From NCBI RefSeq assembly GCF_002751875.1, contig NZ_NMZM01000004.1:248001-312000 (forward strand): a stretch of 64,000 bases of DNA. The letters are read 5' to 3'. How positions within the stretch are numbered: the stretch's first letter is position 1; the number at the start of each line of letters is the position of its first letter. This document shows, piece after piece, positions 46,824 to 55,305 of this stretch. The position numbers and the translations under genes were made by a program. The DNA comes from Oceaniglobus indicus. GTDB taxonomy: Bacteria > Pseudomonadota > Alphaproteobacteria > Rhodobacterales > Rhodobacteraceae. The notes below the pieces were generated by a model. That model saw nothing but the letters and a program-made list of their open reading frames with translations, did no database searches and was not told the origin of the DNA.

Positions 46824-47848
46824 GCGTTCGCGACCTGTCGGGATCGCGCCGCTGGCTGGCCTTCGTCTGCTGCTGCGCGTGGTTCCTTTTCACGATCTTC
46901 CCCCTCTACTGGGTGGCGATCACATCGCTGAAGACACCGCCCGACGTGGTCGGCGGGCCGACCTATCTGCCGTTCGTCGATTTTCAGCCGACGCTGAAGG
47001 CGTGGCGCGAACTGTTGTCGGGCACGCGGGGCGAATTCTTTTCCAACTTCTGGTCGTCGTCCATCGTCGCTCTGTCGTCTTCGGTGTTCGCCACGCTGTT
47101 GGGGGCGATGGCGGCCTATGCGCTGGTGCGGTTTCCGTTCCGGGTGCGGCTGTTGTCGGGGGTGGCGTTCGTGGTCGTCGCCATGGGCGGCTTTCTTCTG
47201 GGGCGCGACGTGATGGGCATCGCGCCCGCGAGCGCCTCGATCCTGGCGTTCTGCGTCGCGTTGGCCCTGTCGGTGTTCATCAACCGCTTTCCGTTGCCCG
47301 GCAAGGTGATGGGCAACGACGACATCGTCTTCTGGTTCGTCAGCCAGCGCCTGTTCCCGCCCATCGTCGTCGCCTTTGCGCTGTTCCTGCTCTATACCGA
47401 GATGGGCAAGCTGGGCTTCAAGATGACCGATACCTATCTGGGCCTGACGCTGGCCTATGTCGCCTTTTCGCTGCCGATTGTCGTCTGGCTGATGCGTGAT
47501 TTCATCTCGGCGCTGCCGCTTGAGGTGGAAGAGGCGGCGATGGTCGACAACGTGCCGCACTGGCGGATCTTCTTCGGCATCGTGCTGCCGATGTGCCGGC
47601 CGGGTCTGATCGCGACCTTCGTGATCACGCTGGCCTTCACCTGGAATGAATTCCTGTTCGCGCTGTTCCTGACCAATTCCGAATGGCAGACCCTGCCGGT
47701 GCTGATTGCCGGGCAGAACAGCCAGCGGGGCGATGAATGGTGGGCGATTTCCGCCGCCGCGCTGGTGGCGATCATTCCGATGGTTGTCGTTGCCGCATTG
47801 CTGGGACGGCTGATGAAGTCCGGCCTGCTGAGTGGCGCGGTCAAGTAG
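46820..47848 (+). CDS. Sugar ABC transporter permease (MalG type) with hydrophobic insertion
   Basis: A 342-residue second permease, longer than the usual 275-300. The EAA loop is VEEAAMVDNVPHWRIFFGIVLPMCRP. The canonical VRFPF...NDDIVFWFVSQRLFPPIVV stretch is interrupted by about 60-70 residues that include two extra hydrophobic segments (GVAFVVVAMGGFLLG and ASILAFCVALALSVFI). The rest fits MalG-type subunits, including the C-terminal FTWNEFLFALFLTN. The ATG at 46820 overlaps the upstream stop. The insertion is the only odd feature of this transporter. Confidence 0.92.
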   Translation: MSVRDLSGSRRWLAFVCCCAWFLFTIFPLYWVAITSLKTPPDVVGGPTYLPFVDFQPTLKAWRELLSGTRGEFFSNFWSSSIVALSSSVFATLLGAMAAYALVRFPFRVRLLSGVAFVVVAMGGFLLGRDVMGIAPASASILAFCVALALSVFINRFPLPGKVMGNDDIVFWFVSQRLFPPIVVAFALFLLYTEMGKLGFKMTDTYLGLTLAYVAFSLPIVVWLMRDFISALPLEVEEAAMVDNVPHWRIFFGIVLPMCRPGLIATFVITLAFTWNEFLFALFLTNSEWQTLPVLIAGQNSQRGDEWWAISAAALVAIIPMVVVAALLGRLMKSGLLSGAVK

Positions 47849-47897
47849 TTTTTGCAACGGTCACCGAAAAACGGGGCCAATTTCTGGGAGGAATAAC

Positions 47898-49349
47898 ATG
47901 ACCCTTAGGTTGAGAACGACGGTAGGTGCCGCGGCACTGTCCATCGCGGCGGGAACGGCGATGGCCTGTTCGCCCGACTATACGGGCGTCGAGATCACGG
48001 CCACCACGCAGACCGGCCCCTATATCGCGTCGGCGCTGTCGCTGGCGGCCGAAGGTTGGGCGGAAAAGACATGCGGCACGGTCAAGGTGGTCGAATTTCC
48101 GTGGTCCGAGCTGTATCCGAAGATCGTCACGACCCTGTCGGCGGGTGACAATTCGTTCGACCTGATCGCCTTCGCCCCCGCTTGGGCGCCGGACTTCACC
48201 CCGTTCCTGACCGAAATGCCCGCCAAGTATCAGGAGGGCGATGACTGGATGGACATCGCGCCCGTGTATCGCGAGGCACTGATGGTCTGGAACGACAAGG
48301 TGCTGTCGCAGACCATGGACGGCGACGTTCACACCTATACCTATCGCATCGACCTGTTCGAGGACGAGGCGAACAAGACCGCGTTCAAGGAGAAATACGG
48401 CCGCGATCTGGCCGTGCCCAAGACCTGGACGGAATACCTGGACATTGCTGAGTTCTTCCAGAACGAGGTTGACGGCGTCTATGGCACGGCCGAGGCGTTC
48501 CGCCGCGGCGGCCAGCAGTTCTGGTTCCTGTTCAGCCACGTCGCCGCCTATGCATCCCACCCCGACCTGCCGGGCGCGATGTTCTTCGATCCCGAAACCA
48601 TGGACGCCCAGGTCAACAATCCGGCGTGGTTGCGCGGGCTCGAGGAATACATCCGCGCGTCCAAGCTGGCACCGCCCTCGGCGCTGAACTTCTCGTTCGG
48701 CGAGGTCAACGCCGCCTTCGCGGGTGGCCAGGTGGCGCAATCCATCGGCTGGGGCGACACCGGCGTGATCGCCGCCGACCCCGAGCAATCGACCGTTGCG
48801 GGCAATGTCGGGTCGGCCACGCTGCCCTCGTCGACCGAGGTCTACAACTACAAGACCGGCGAATGGGACACCTTCGACGAACCCGTCGACACCTCGTTCA
48901 TGGCGTTCGGCGGCTGGCAGGCTGCGGTGCCGCAAAGCTCGGAAAACCAGGAAGCGGCCTGGGATTTCATCTCGTATCTGTCCAGCCCCGAAGTGTCGGG
49001 CCAGGCCACGGTGACGGGTGGGACAGGCGTGAACCCCTATCGGATCTCGCACACCACCAACAAGGAGCTGTGGTCCAAGCTGTTCTCCGAGCGTGAGGCC
49101 GACGAATACCTCGGCGCCCAGCGTGACGCCGTGACGGCCGACAACGTGGCGCTGGACATGCGTCTGCCGGGCTATTTCTCGTATACCGAGATCCTGGAGA
49201 TCGAGCTGTCGCGTGCGCTGGCCGGCGAGGTGACCCCGCAAGAGGCGCTGGATACCGTGGCCGCAGGCTGGGACGATCTGACCGAACAGTTCGGTCGTGA
49301 CACCCAACTGGCCGCCTATCGTGCGTCCATGGGCCTGCCCGCGAAGTAA
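47898..49349 (+). CDS. Extracellular solute-binding protein of the sugar ABC importer
   Basis: A 483-residue periplasmic binding protein of family 1. It has a short signal peptide (TTVGAAALSIAAGTAMAC; processing or lipidation at about Cys24 is possible) and the expected WSELYPKIVTTLSAGDNSFDLI segment. Later motifs include FSFGEVNAAFAGGQVAQSIGWGDTG and the AAVPQSSENQEAAWDFISYLSSPE helix common to these proteins. ATG at 47898 has GGGAGGAAT upstream. It lies after the permeases and before the ATPase, with a hairpin in the gap. The ligand is presumably the sugar that the operon degrades. Confidence 0.93.
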   Translation: MTLRLRTTVGAAALSIAAGTAMACSPDYTGVEITATTQTGPYIASALSLAAEGWAEKTCGTVKVVEFPWSELYPKIVTTLSAGDNSFDLIAFAPAWAPDFTPFLTEMPAKYQEGDDWMDIAPVYREALMVWNDKVLSQTMDGDVHTYTYRIDLFEDEANKTAFKEKYGRDLAVPKTWTEYLDIAEFFQNEVDGVYGTAEAFRRGGQQFWFLFSHVAAYASHPDLPGAMFFDPETMDAQVNNPAWLRGLEEYIRASKLAPPSALNFSFGEVNAAFAGGQVAQSIGWGDTGVIAADPEQSTVAGNVGSATLPSSTEVYNYKTGEWDTFDEPVDTSFMAFGGWQAAVPQSSENQEAAWDFISYLSSPEVSGQATVTGGTGVNPYRISHTTNKELWSKLFSEREADEYLGAQRDAVTADNVALDMRLPGYFSYTEILEIELSRALAGEVTPQEALDTVAAGWDDLTEQFGRDTQLAAYRASMGLPAK

Positions 49350-49368
49350 CGCATCATCTGACCATCGG

Positions 49369-49392
49369 CACTGCCCGCCCCGGCGGGCGGTG
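49369..49392 (+). promoter_or_regulatory. Intercistronic hairpin between binding protein and ATPase genes
   Basis: CACTGCCCGCC at 49369-49379 pairs with GGCGGGCGGTG at 49382-49392 with one G-T wobble and a two-base turn (the real loop opens somewhat wider). No T tract follows. It probably protects the binding-protein message or limits read-through to the ATPase. Confidence 0.6.
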
Positions 49393-49432
49393 CCCCCCAC
49401 ACGTCTTCGCCCCGTCAAGAAGAGAGACCCGA

Positions 49433-50521
49433 ATGGCAAACATTACCCTCAGCGGCGTCACGAAATCCTATGGATCGGTTGAGGTGATCCCGCCCATGGA
49501 CCTCGAGATCGAAGAGGGTGAATTCGTCGTCCTGGTCGGCCCTTCGGGGTGCGGCAAGTCGACGACCCTGCGCATGATCGCGGGTCTGGAAACCCAGTCG
49601 GGCGGCAAGATGACCATCGGCAAGCGCGATGTCACCACCCTGCGCCCCGGTCTGCGCAACTGCGCCATGGTGTTCCAGTCCTACGCGCTCTATCCGCACA
49701 TGAGCGTGCGCGACAACATCGGCTATGGCATGAAGGTGCGCGGCGTCCCCAAGGCCGAGGCCGCCAAGGCCATCGACGATGCGGCCCGTATCCTGAACCT
49801 GACCGAATACCTCGATCGCAAGCCCGGCGCGCTGTCGGGCGGTCAGCGTCAGCGCGTGGCCATCGGGCGTGCCATCGTGCGTGACCCCGACGTGTTCCTG
49901 TTCGACGAGCCGTTGTCGAACCTCGATGCCAAGCTCAGGGTCGAGATGCGAGTCGAGATCAAGCAGTTGCACCGCCGTCTGAAGACCACGATGGTCTATG
50001 TCACCCACGATCAGGTCGAGGCGATGACCATGGCCGACCGTGTCGTCGTGCTGCGCGCGGGGGTGGTCGAACAGGCCGCCGATCCGATCACGCTCTATGA
50101 ACGGCCCGCCAACCTGTTCGTCGCCGGTTTCATCGGTGCGCCCAGCATGAACATGCTGGAAGGACGGCTGGAACAGGTCGGTGATGAGCTGTTCTTCCGC
50201 GGCCCCGCCGGTGCCGATTTCGCCATTCCCGCCGATCGCGTCGATGTGCTGAGGCCTCACGCGGGCGAGGCGTGCGTCATGGGCATCCGTCCCGAACATA
50301 CCCACGACCGGGGTGGATCGGGTGCCTCTGTCGAAATCGAGGTGCTGGATATCGAACCGCTGGGCCCCCACACCCTTTTGATCGGGCAGGCGGGCGATGC
50401 CAAGTTCACCGGCCAGGTGGCCGCGGGCACCCGCGCCGAACCGGGCGAGCGGCGCCAGATCCATTTCGATCTGGACAAGTTGCATTTCTTCCGCGCGTCC
50501 GACGGGCGTGCCATCCGCTGA
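49433..50521 (+). CDS. Sugar ABC transporter ATP-binding protein (MalK/UgpC type)
   Basis: A 362-residue ATPase of a CUT1 importer. Walker A is GPSGCGKSTT, the Q-loop is FQSYALYPHMSV, the signature LSGGQRQRVAIGRAIV, Walker B FLFDEPLSNLDAKLR and the switch His VTHDQVEAMTM. The C-terminal third is the OB-fold regulatory domain (MGIRPEH). All motifs are intact. ATG at 49433 has GAGAGA about seven bases upstream. It completes the importer. Confidence 0.96.
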   Translation: MANITLSGVTKSYGSVEVIPPMDLEIEEGEFVVLVGPSGCGKSTTLRMIAGLETQSGGKMTIGKRDVTTLRPGLRNCAMVFQSYALYPHMSVRDNIGYGMKVRGVPKAEAAKAIDDAARILNLTEYLDRKPGALSGGQRQRVAIGRAIVRDPDVFLFDEPLSNLDAKLRVEMRVEIKQLHRRLKTTMVYVTHDQVEAMTMADRVVVLRAGVVEQAADPITLYERPANLFVAGFIGAPSMNMLEGRLEQVGDELFFRGPAGADFAIPADRVDVLRPHAGEACVMGIRPEHTHDRGGSGASVEIEVLDIEPLGPHTLLIGQAGDAKFTGQVAAGTRAEPGERRQIHFDLDKLHFFRASDGRAIR

Positions 50522-50534
50522 AACAGGAGCAGAC

Positions 50535-50945
50535 ATGACCGACACCCCGAACGCCGCCGCCCTTGTGGTTCTGGAAGCCTTCGAACACGTCCATCCCGAC
50601 CGCTGCGCCGAATACGAGGCCGCGGGCGTCGAGATCGACAGGAAATGCAAGGAAACCGAGCCGAAGATGCTGGTGCATGCCCTGACCCGGGTCGCCGAAA
50701 CGCCCCAAGCCGTGACCTATCGCTGGCTTGAGATCTTCGACGGGGCCGAGGCGGTGGAAAACCATTTCGCCAACCCGGTGGTCAAGGACCATATCGCCAA
50801 GCTGAACGATGGCCTTCTGGTCGCGCCGACCGATATCGTGCTTTACACGGGATGGTCGGACGCGGAAAAAGACCACTGGAACCAGCGGTTGGGCGGCAAC
50901 ATCGCCTTTGCGCCGGTGCGCGCCGGATTTTACCTTACCCGCTGA
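50535..50945 (+). CDS. Hypothetical ABM-like protein at the end of the sugar operon
   Basis: A 136-residue cytosolic protein with a possible antibiotic-biosynthesis-monooxygenase-like fold: VVLEAFEHVHPDRCAEYEAAG, MLVHALTRVAE, TYRWLEIFDGAEAVENHFANPVVKDHIAKL. This resembles the dimeric barrel family in its strand and helix order, with the ENHFANPVVKDHI region conserved in that group. ATG at 50535 has AGGAGC six bases upstream and follows the ATPase stop by 13 bases, so it belongs to the operon. A role in sugar handling, such as a mutarotase-like step, is possible but not shown. Confidence 0.7.
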   Translation: MTDTPNAAALVVLEAFEHVHPDRCAEYEAAGVEIDRKCKETEPKMLVHALTRVAETPQAVTYRWLEIFDGAEAVENHFANPVVKDHIAKLNDGLLVAPTDIVLYTGWSDAEKDHWNQRLGGNIAFAPVRAGFYLTR

Positions 50946-50964
50946 ACGGGCGCCCACGGCTACG

Positions 50965-50990
50965 GGCGGCGGGTCGTGCAACCCGCCGCC
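50965..50990. terminator. Hairpin between convergent sugar operon and copZ
   Basis: A perfect ten-base inverted repeat, GGCGGCGGGT at 50965-50974 and ACCCGCCGCC at 50981-50990, with a six-base loop. There is no T tract on either strand. It lies 20 bases after the ABM-like gene and about 60 bases from the end of copZ, so it may serve both as a transcript end. Confidence 0.55.
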
Positions 50991-51050
50991 GGTGTGCCGC
51001 CCGATCCGCAAGGGCAGACCGTTGGCCGAAGGCGTGGCCTCGGGGTCGCG

Positions 51051-51251
51051 TCAGGCCGCGATCATCTGCGGCTCGTATCCCGCGGTCCGGATCACGTCCG
51101 CGATCTGTTCGGGCGGCAATCCGCTTTCGACGGTCACGGTCCGCGACGACAGCTCGCAGGTCACCGTGGCGTTGGCATCGGCCGCTGTCACGGCCTTCTC
51201 GATCGTGCCGGTGCAGTGACCGCAGCTCATTTCCGGGACGTTGAATTTCAT
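51051..51251 (-). CDS. copZ: Copper chaperone CopZ (heavy-metal-associated domain)
   Basis: A 66-residue HMA domain protein. The metal loop is EMSCGHCTGTIEKAV (Cys-x-x-Cys at residues 10 and 13), and the fold continues through VTCELSSRTVTVES and the helix IADVIRTAGYEP. CopZ proteins carry Cu(I) to the CopA exporter and to CueR. ATG at 51251 has AAGGAG seven bases upstream. It is divergent from copA, with a CueR-type promoter for each. Confidence 0.92.
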   Translation of the reverse strand: MKFNVPEMSCGHCTGTIEKAVTAADANATVTCELSSRTVTVESGLPPEQIADVIRTAGYEPQMIAA

Positions 51252-51282
51252 CACTCTGCTCCTTGTGTGTGACTCCAGTGGC

Positions 51283-51313
51283 GACATGGGCCTTCCAGTT
51301 GCTGGAGGGTCAA
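51283..51313 (-). promoter_or_regulatory. CueR-type promoter of copZ
   Basis: On the minus strand TTGACC (51313-51308) and CATGTC (51288-51283) are separated by 19 bases, the long spacing used by MerR-family activators. The spacer holds the dyad CCTCCAGCAACTGGAAGG, close to the standard CueR operator. Confidence 0.82.
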
Positions 51314-51357
51314 GAAGTTCCGTGCGCGCCCCGGCGAAAATCCGGTGGGAGGACCCC

Positions 51358-51388
51358 TTGACCTTCCAGTAGCTGGAAGCACTATTTG
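51358..51388 (+). promoter_or_regulatory. CueR-type promoter of copA
   Basis: TTGACC at 51358-51363 and TATTTG at 51383-51388 are 19 bases apart. The spacer contains CTTCCAGTAGCTGGAAG, a near-perfect CueR dyad. The promoter lies 33 bases before the copA start. It is the strongest operator match of the locus. Confidence 0.88.
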
Positions 51389-51420
51389 ATGCGGGACATT
51401 CCCAAGCCCGGAGCCCCGCC

Positions 51421-53934
51421 ATGCCCGCACGATCCATGAACCTTGCCGTCGATGGCATGTCCTGCGCCTCGTGTGTGGGGCGTGTCGAGCGGGGGCTTGG
51501 CGCGGTGCCCGGTGTCTCGGACGTTTCGGTGAACCTCGCCTCCGAGACGGCGCATTTCACGGTCGAATCGCCCGCCGGCATTGCCGACGCGGCGCAGGCC
51601 CTCGACGATCTCGGATATCCCGCACGGCGGGCGAGCGTGACGCTGGAGATCGAGTCCATGTCCTGCGCATCCTGCGTCGGGCGGGTGGACAAGGCGCTGG
51701 CGCAGGTGCCGGGGGTCATCGACGTCAACGTGAACCTTGCGGCGGAAACGGCGACGGTGACCTATTTCGAAGGGGCTGTCGACATCGCCACCCTGATCCG
51801 TGCGGCCACCGACGCCGGCTATCCCGCGACCCGCGCCGACGCGGGGGCGTCGCAGGATCGCGCCGCGCGCAAGGCGGACGAGGCGCGCGACCTGTCGCGC
51901 CGGGTGGCGATTGCCACGGCGCTGGCCCTGCCGGTGTTCCTGTTGGAAATGGGCGGTCACATGATCCCCGCCGTGCACATGGCGATCGAGAACACCATCG
52001 GGCGGCAGGCAAGCTGGCTGATCCAGTTCGCGCTGACCACCGCCGTCCTGATCGGGCCGGGGCGGCAGTTCTATCTCAAGGGGTTCCCGGCGCTGTTTCG
52101 CGGTGCGCCCGACATGAACAGCCTCGTGGCGGTCGGAACCGGCGCCGCTTACCTTTATTCGCTGGTCGCCACCTTCCTGCCCGGTCTGCTGCCCGACGCC
52201 GTGCGCGCGGTGTATTACGAGGCGGCGGCGGTGATCGTCGTGCTGATCCTGATCGGTCGCTGGCTCGAGGCGCGGGCCAAGGGCCGCACCGGGGCCGCGA
52301 TCCAGAAACTGTTGGGGTTACAGGCGCGCACGGCCCGGGTCCTGCGGGATGGTGAAACGGTTGAGGTCGATATCGACAGCCTGAACACAGGTGATCTGAT
52401 CCTTGTGCGTCCCGGCGAACGCATCGCCGTCGACGGTAAGGTGACCGAGGGCGAAAGCCACGTCGACGAAAGCATGATCTCGGGCGAACCGGTGCCGGTG
52501 ACCAAGGGGGCAGGGGCCGAGGTGACGGGCGGCACGGTGAACGGCGCGGGCAGCCTGACCTATCGCGCGACCCGTGTGGGCGCCGATACCACGCTGGCCC
52601 AGATCATCCGCATGGTCGAACAGGCCCAGGGTGCGAAACTGCCGATCCAGGGGTTGGTCGACCGCATCACCCTGTGGTTCGTGCCCGCCGTCATGGCAAT
52701 CGCCGCGCTGACGGTGGCGGTCTGGCTGGTGGTCGGTCCCGATCCGACGCTGACCTATGCGCTGGTGGCCGGTGTTTCGGTGTTGATCATCGCCTGCCCC
52801 TGCGCCATGGGTCTGGCCACACCGACCTCGATCATGGTGGGCACCGGGCGGGCCGCCGGGATGGGCGTGCTGTTTCGCAAGGGCGACGCGTTGCAGGGCT
52901 TGGGCGCGGTGCAGGTCGTGGCGCTGGACAAGACCGGCACGGTGACCGAAGGGCGGCCCGAACTGACCGACCTGGTTCTGGCCGACGGGTTTTCGCGCCC
53001 CGAGGTTCTGGGGCTTGTGGCGGCGGTCGAGGACCGCTCGGAACATCCCATCGCCGACGCGGTGGTGCGCGGTGCGCGCGCCGAGGGCGTGAGCCTGCCT
53101 GACGTCGAAGGCTTCACCTCGATCACCGGCTACGGCGTGCGCGCGACGGTTGCGGGGCGCGACGTTCTGGTGGGCGCCGACCGGTTGATGGCGCGCGAAG
53201 GCATCGACACCGGCGCGCTGGCGCAGGTCGAAACCGATCTGGCGAAGAAGGGGCGCACGGCGCTGTTCGCCGCCATCGACGGACGCATCGCCGCTGTGAT
53301 CGGTGTGGCCGATCCGGTGAAACCGGCCAGCAAGGCGGCCATCGCGGCGCTGCATGACCAAGGTCTGACCGTGGCGATGATCACCGGCGACAAACGCGAA
53401 ACCGCCGCCGCCATCGCCGCCGAGATCGGCATCGACCACGTGATCGCCGGGGTGCTGCCCGATGGCAAGGTCGCGGCGCTGGACGATCTGCGCAAATACG
53501 GCAAGGTGGCCTTTGTCGGCGACGGGATCAACGATGCGCCTGCGCTGGCCCATGCGGATGTCGGGATCGCCATCGGCACCGGCACGGACGTTGCCATCGA
53601 ATCCGCCGACGTGGTGTTGATGTCGGGCGACCTGCGGGGGGTGGTCAATGCGCTGACCGTATCGCGCGCGACCATGCGCAACATCAAGCAGAACCTCGGC
53701 TGGGCGTTCGGCTATAACGTGGCGCTGATCCCGGTGGCGGCGGGGGTGCTGTATCCGGTGTTCGGTGTGCTGCTGTCGCCGGTTCTGGCGGCGGGGGCGA
53801 TGGCGCTGTCGTCGGTCTTCGTGCTCAGCAATGCGCTGCGCCTGCGCCGGATCGCGCCCGCCATGGACGAGGGGGCGACACCGCGCCCCGCCGCGCCGCA
53901 CCCCCGCGCGGCACCGGCAGAACAGGGAGCCTGA
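51421..53934 (+). CDS. copA: Cu(I)-exporting P1B-type ATPase CopA
   Basis: CopA pumps Cu(I) out of the cytoplasm. The 837-residue protein has two N-terminal HMA domains, each with [10 protein letters not shown] (about residues 12-21 and 80-89). The eight-helix membrane region includes the CPC motif ([13 protein letters not shown], about residues 457-469) and later NxxxxG-type and MxxS-type helix residues near the C-terminus. Catalytic motifs are DKTGTVTEG (Asp phosphorylated), SEHPIAD and [10 protein letters not shown]. All are intact. It is preceded by a CueR-type promoter and followed by cueR after one base. The C-terminal 25 residues are Pro/Ala-rich and probably disordered. Confidence 0.97.
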   Translation: MPARSMNLAVDGMSCASCVGRVERGLGAVPGVSDVSVNLASETAHFTVESPAGIADAAQALDDLGYPARRASVTLEIESMSCASCVGRVDKALAQVPGVIDVNVNLAAETATVTYFEGAVDIATLIRAATDAGYPATRADAGASQDRAARKADEARDLSRRVAIATALALPVFLLEMGGHMIPAVHMAIENTIGRQASWLIQFALTTAVLIGPGRQFYLKGFPALFRGAPDMNSLVAVGTGAAYLYSLVATFLPGLLPDAVRAVYYEAAAVIVVLILIGRWLEARAKGRTGAAIQKLLGLQARTARVLRDGETVEVDIDSLNTGDLILVRPGERIAVDGKVTEGESHVDESMISGEPVPVTKGAGAEVTGGTVNGAGSLTYRATRVGADTTLAQIIRMVEQAQGAKLPIQGLVDRITLWFVPAVMAIAALTVAVWLVVGPDPTLTYALVAGVSVLIIACPCAMGLATPTSIMVGTGRAAGMGVLFRKGDALQGLGAVQVVALDKTGTVTEGRPELTDLVLADGFSRPEVLGLVAAVEDRSEHPIADAVVRGARAEGVSLPDVEGFTSITGYGVRATVAGRDVLVGADRLMAREGIDTGALAQVETDLAKKGRTALFAAIDGRIAAVIGVADPVKPASKAAIAALHDQGLTVAMITGDKRETAAAIAAEIGIDHVIAGVLPDGKVAALDDLRKYGKVAFVGDGINDAPALAHADVGIAIGTGTDVAIESADVVLMSGDLRGVVNALTVSRATMRNIKQNLGWAFGYNVALIPVAAGVLYPVFGVLLSPVLAAGAMALSSVFVLSNALRLRRIAPAMDEGATPRPAAPHPRAAPAEQGA

Positions 53935-53935
53935 G

Positions 53936-54331
53936 ATGAACATCGGTGAGGTGTCGCAACGTACCGGCCTGCCGGCCAAGACGATCCGATATTACGAGGA
54001 TATCGACCTTGTCACGCCGCAGCGCGCCGAAAACGGCTATCGCGCGTTCCGCGAAAGCGATCTGCACAAGCTGACGTTCCTCGGGCGCGCCCGCGCGCTG
54101 GGCTTCACGATCGAGGATTGCCGGACGCTTTTGGCCCTCTACGAGGACTCCGAGCGTGAAAGCGCGCAGGTCAAGGCGCTGGCCCAGGAACACCTGCACG
54201 CCATCGACGACAAGATCGCGCAACTGCAATCGATGCGCGCGACCCTGGCCCACCTGGTGCATGCCTGCCACGGCGACGACCGGCCCGATTGTCCGATCCT
54301 CGGCGATCTGGCAAAGGGCGCGCTGCGCTGA
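53936..54331 (+). CDS. cueR: Cu(I)-responsive MerR-family regulator CueR
   Basis: A 131-residue MerR-type activator. The winged helix is MNIGEVSQRTGLPAKTIRYYEDIDLV, followed by the dimerisation helix. The metal-binding loop near the C-terminus is CHGDDRPDC (Cys-x7-Cys), the CueR pattern for Cu(I), Ag(I) and Au(I). ATG at 53936 has GGGAG six bases upstream and begins two bases after copA stops. It should activate the copZ and copA promoters. Confidence 0.95.
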   Translation: MNIGEVSQRTGLPAKTIRYYEDIDLVTPQRAENGYRAFRESDLHKLTFLGRARALGFTIEDCRTLLALYEDSERESAQVKALAQEHLHAIDDKIAQLQSMRATLAHLVHACHGDDRPDCPILGDLAKGALR

Positions 54332-54356
54332 GACCGGCGGCGCGAAAAACCTCGGA

Positions 54357-54374
54357 ACCCTCCAGCGCTGGAAC
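54357..54374 (+). promoter_or_regulatory. Candidate third CueR dyad upstream of the DUF305 gene
   Basis: ACCCTCCAGCGCTGGAACTT contains the CCAGCGCTGG core at 54362-54371 and matches the CueR dyads of copZ and copA, although flanking -35 and -10 elements are poor. It lies 37 bases before the DUF305 start and would tie that gene to copper. Confidence 0.55.
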
Positions 54375-54410
54375 TTCGTTTTCCTTCAAATCAATGCGCT
54401 GGAGGAGAGA

Positions 54411-55286
54411 ATGGGATACGGACGCTTTTTCGCGATGATCGCGACATCGACCGTGGTGATGTTCGGTCTGATGTATCTGAACACCTATCTGATCGGGCAT
54501 GTGTTCTGGTCCGAAACGCGGGCCTACATGGCGGTGCTGATGGGGGCGACGATGGCCATCATCATGCTGGCCTTCATGCTGTCGATGTATTCGAACAAGA
54601 CGGTGAACGCCGCGATCTTCGCGGGTGCGGTCATTGCCTTTGGCGGCTCGCTCTGGCTGGTGCGCAGCCAGGTCACCGTCGCCGACACCAGCTATATGCG
54701 CGCGATGATCCCGCATCATTCGATCGCGATCATGACCTCGACCCGCGCCAACCTGTCGGACCCCCGGGTGCGCAAGCTGGCCGACGAGATCATTTATGCC
54801 CAGGACAAGGAAATCGCCGAGATGCGGTATCTGATTGCCGATATCGAAGCGGGCGGTGATGCGGCCCTGGTCGAACCCGACAGGACGCGTCAGGTTGTCA
54901 GCATCGCCGAGGCGCTTGGCTCGGCCAATGTGGCCACGGTGGATCCGGGGTTCCTGAGCGCCGAGGACATCGCGATGGTGTTCCCGCAAGGCGCCAGCTG
55001 CACCTTTGATTACACCACTGAATCCAAGCCGGCGCTGGCCGTCGGGACGGTGAACGGTGTGACCACCGGCCTGGTGAAGATCAGCGGCGATTTGGTGCGC
55101 CTTGCGTCCGACGGGCCGGTCAATGCGCCCGCGGTTCTGGGGGCTGACGGAATCGGGGTGCAGATCGCATCGCCCGACGATGTGGGTTTCACAGAAACGG
55201 CCGAGCCGCAGGAAGCCGACATGATCGTGACGCTGGATGCGGGCCTGAAGGCCGGGTTCCGCGGCTGGTATGATTGTGCAGGCTGA
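54411..55286 (+). CDS. DUF305 membrane protein in the copper locus
   Basis: A 291-residue protein with about three N-terminal hydrophobic helices (residues 5-95), then a DUF305-type helical segment with MIPHHSIAIMTS and YAQDKEIAEMRYLI. In DUF305 proteins such as CopM these His and Met residues bind copper. The C-terminal domain (residues 165-291) is beta-rich, contains two Cys (ASCTFDY and the near-terminal WYDCAG) and is not familiar to me. ATG at 54411 has GGAGGAGAG upstream. It follows cueR by 79 bases, with a candidate CueR dyad in the gap, and lies 19 bases before the glutaredoxin-MauE gene. Confidence 0.83.
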   Translation: MGYGRFFAMIATSTVVMFGLMYLNTYLIGHVFWSETRAYMAVLMGATMAIIMLAFMLSMYSNKTVNAAIFAGAVIAFGGSLWLVRSQVTVADTSYMRAMIPHHSIAIMTSTRANLSDPRVRKLADEIIYAQDKEIAEMRYLIADIEAGGDAALVEPDRTRQVVSIAEALGSANVATVDPGFLSAEDIAMVFPQGASCTFDYTTESKPALAVGTVNGVTTGLVKISGDLVRLASDGPVNAPAVLGADGIGVQIASPDDVGFTETAEPQEADMIVTLDAGLKAGFRGWYDCAG

Positions 55287-55305
55287 GACAGGAAGGGAAC
55301 ACGCG

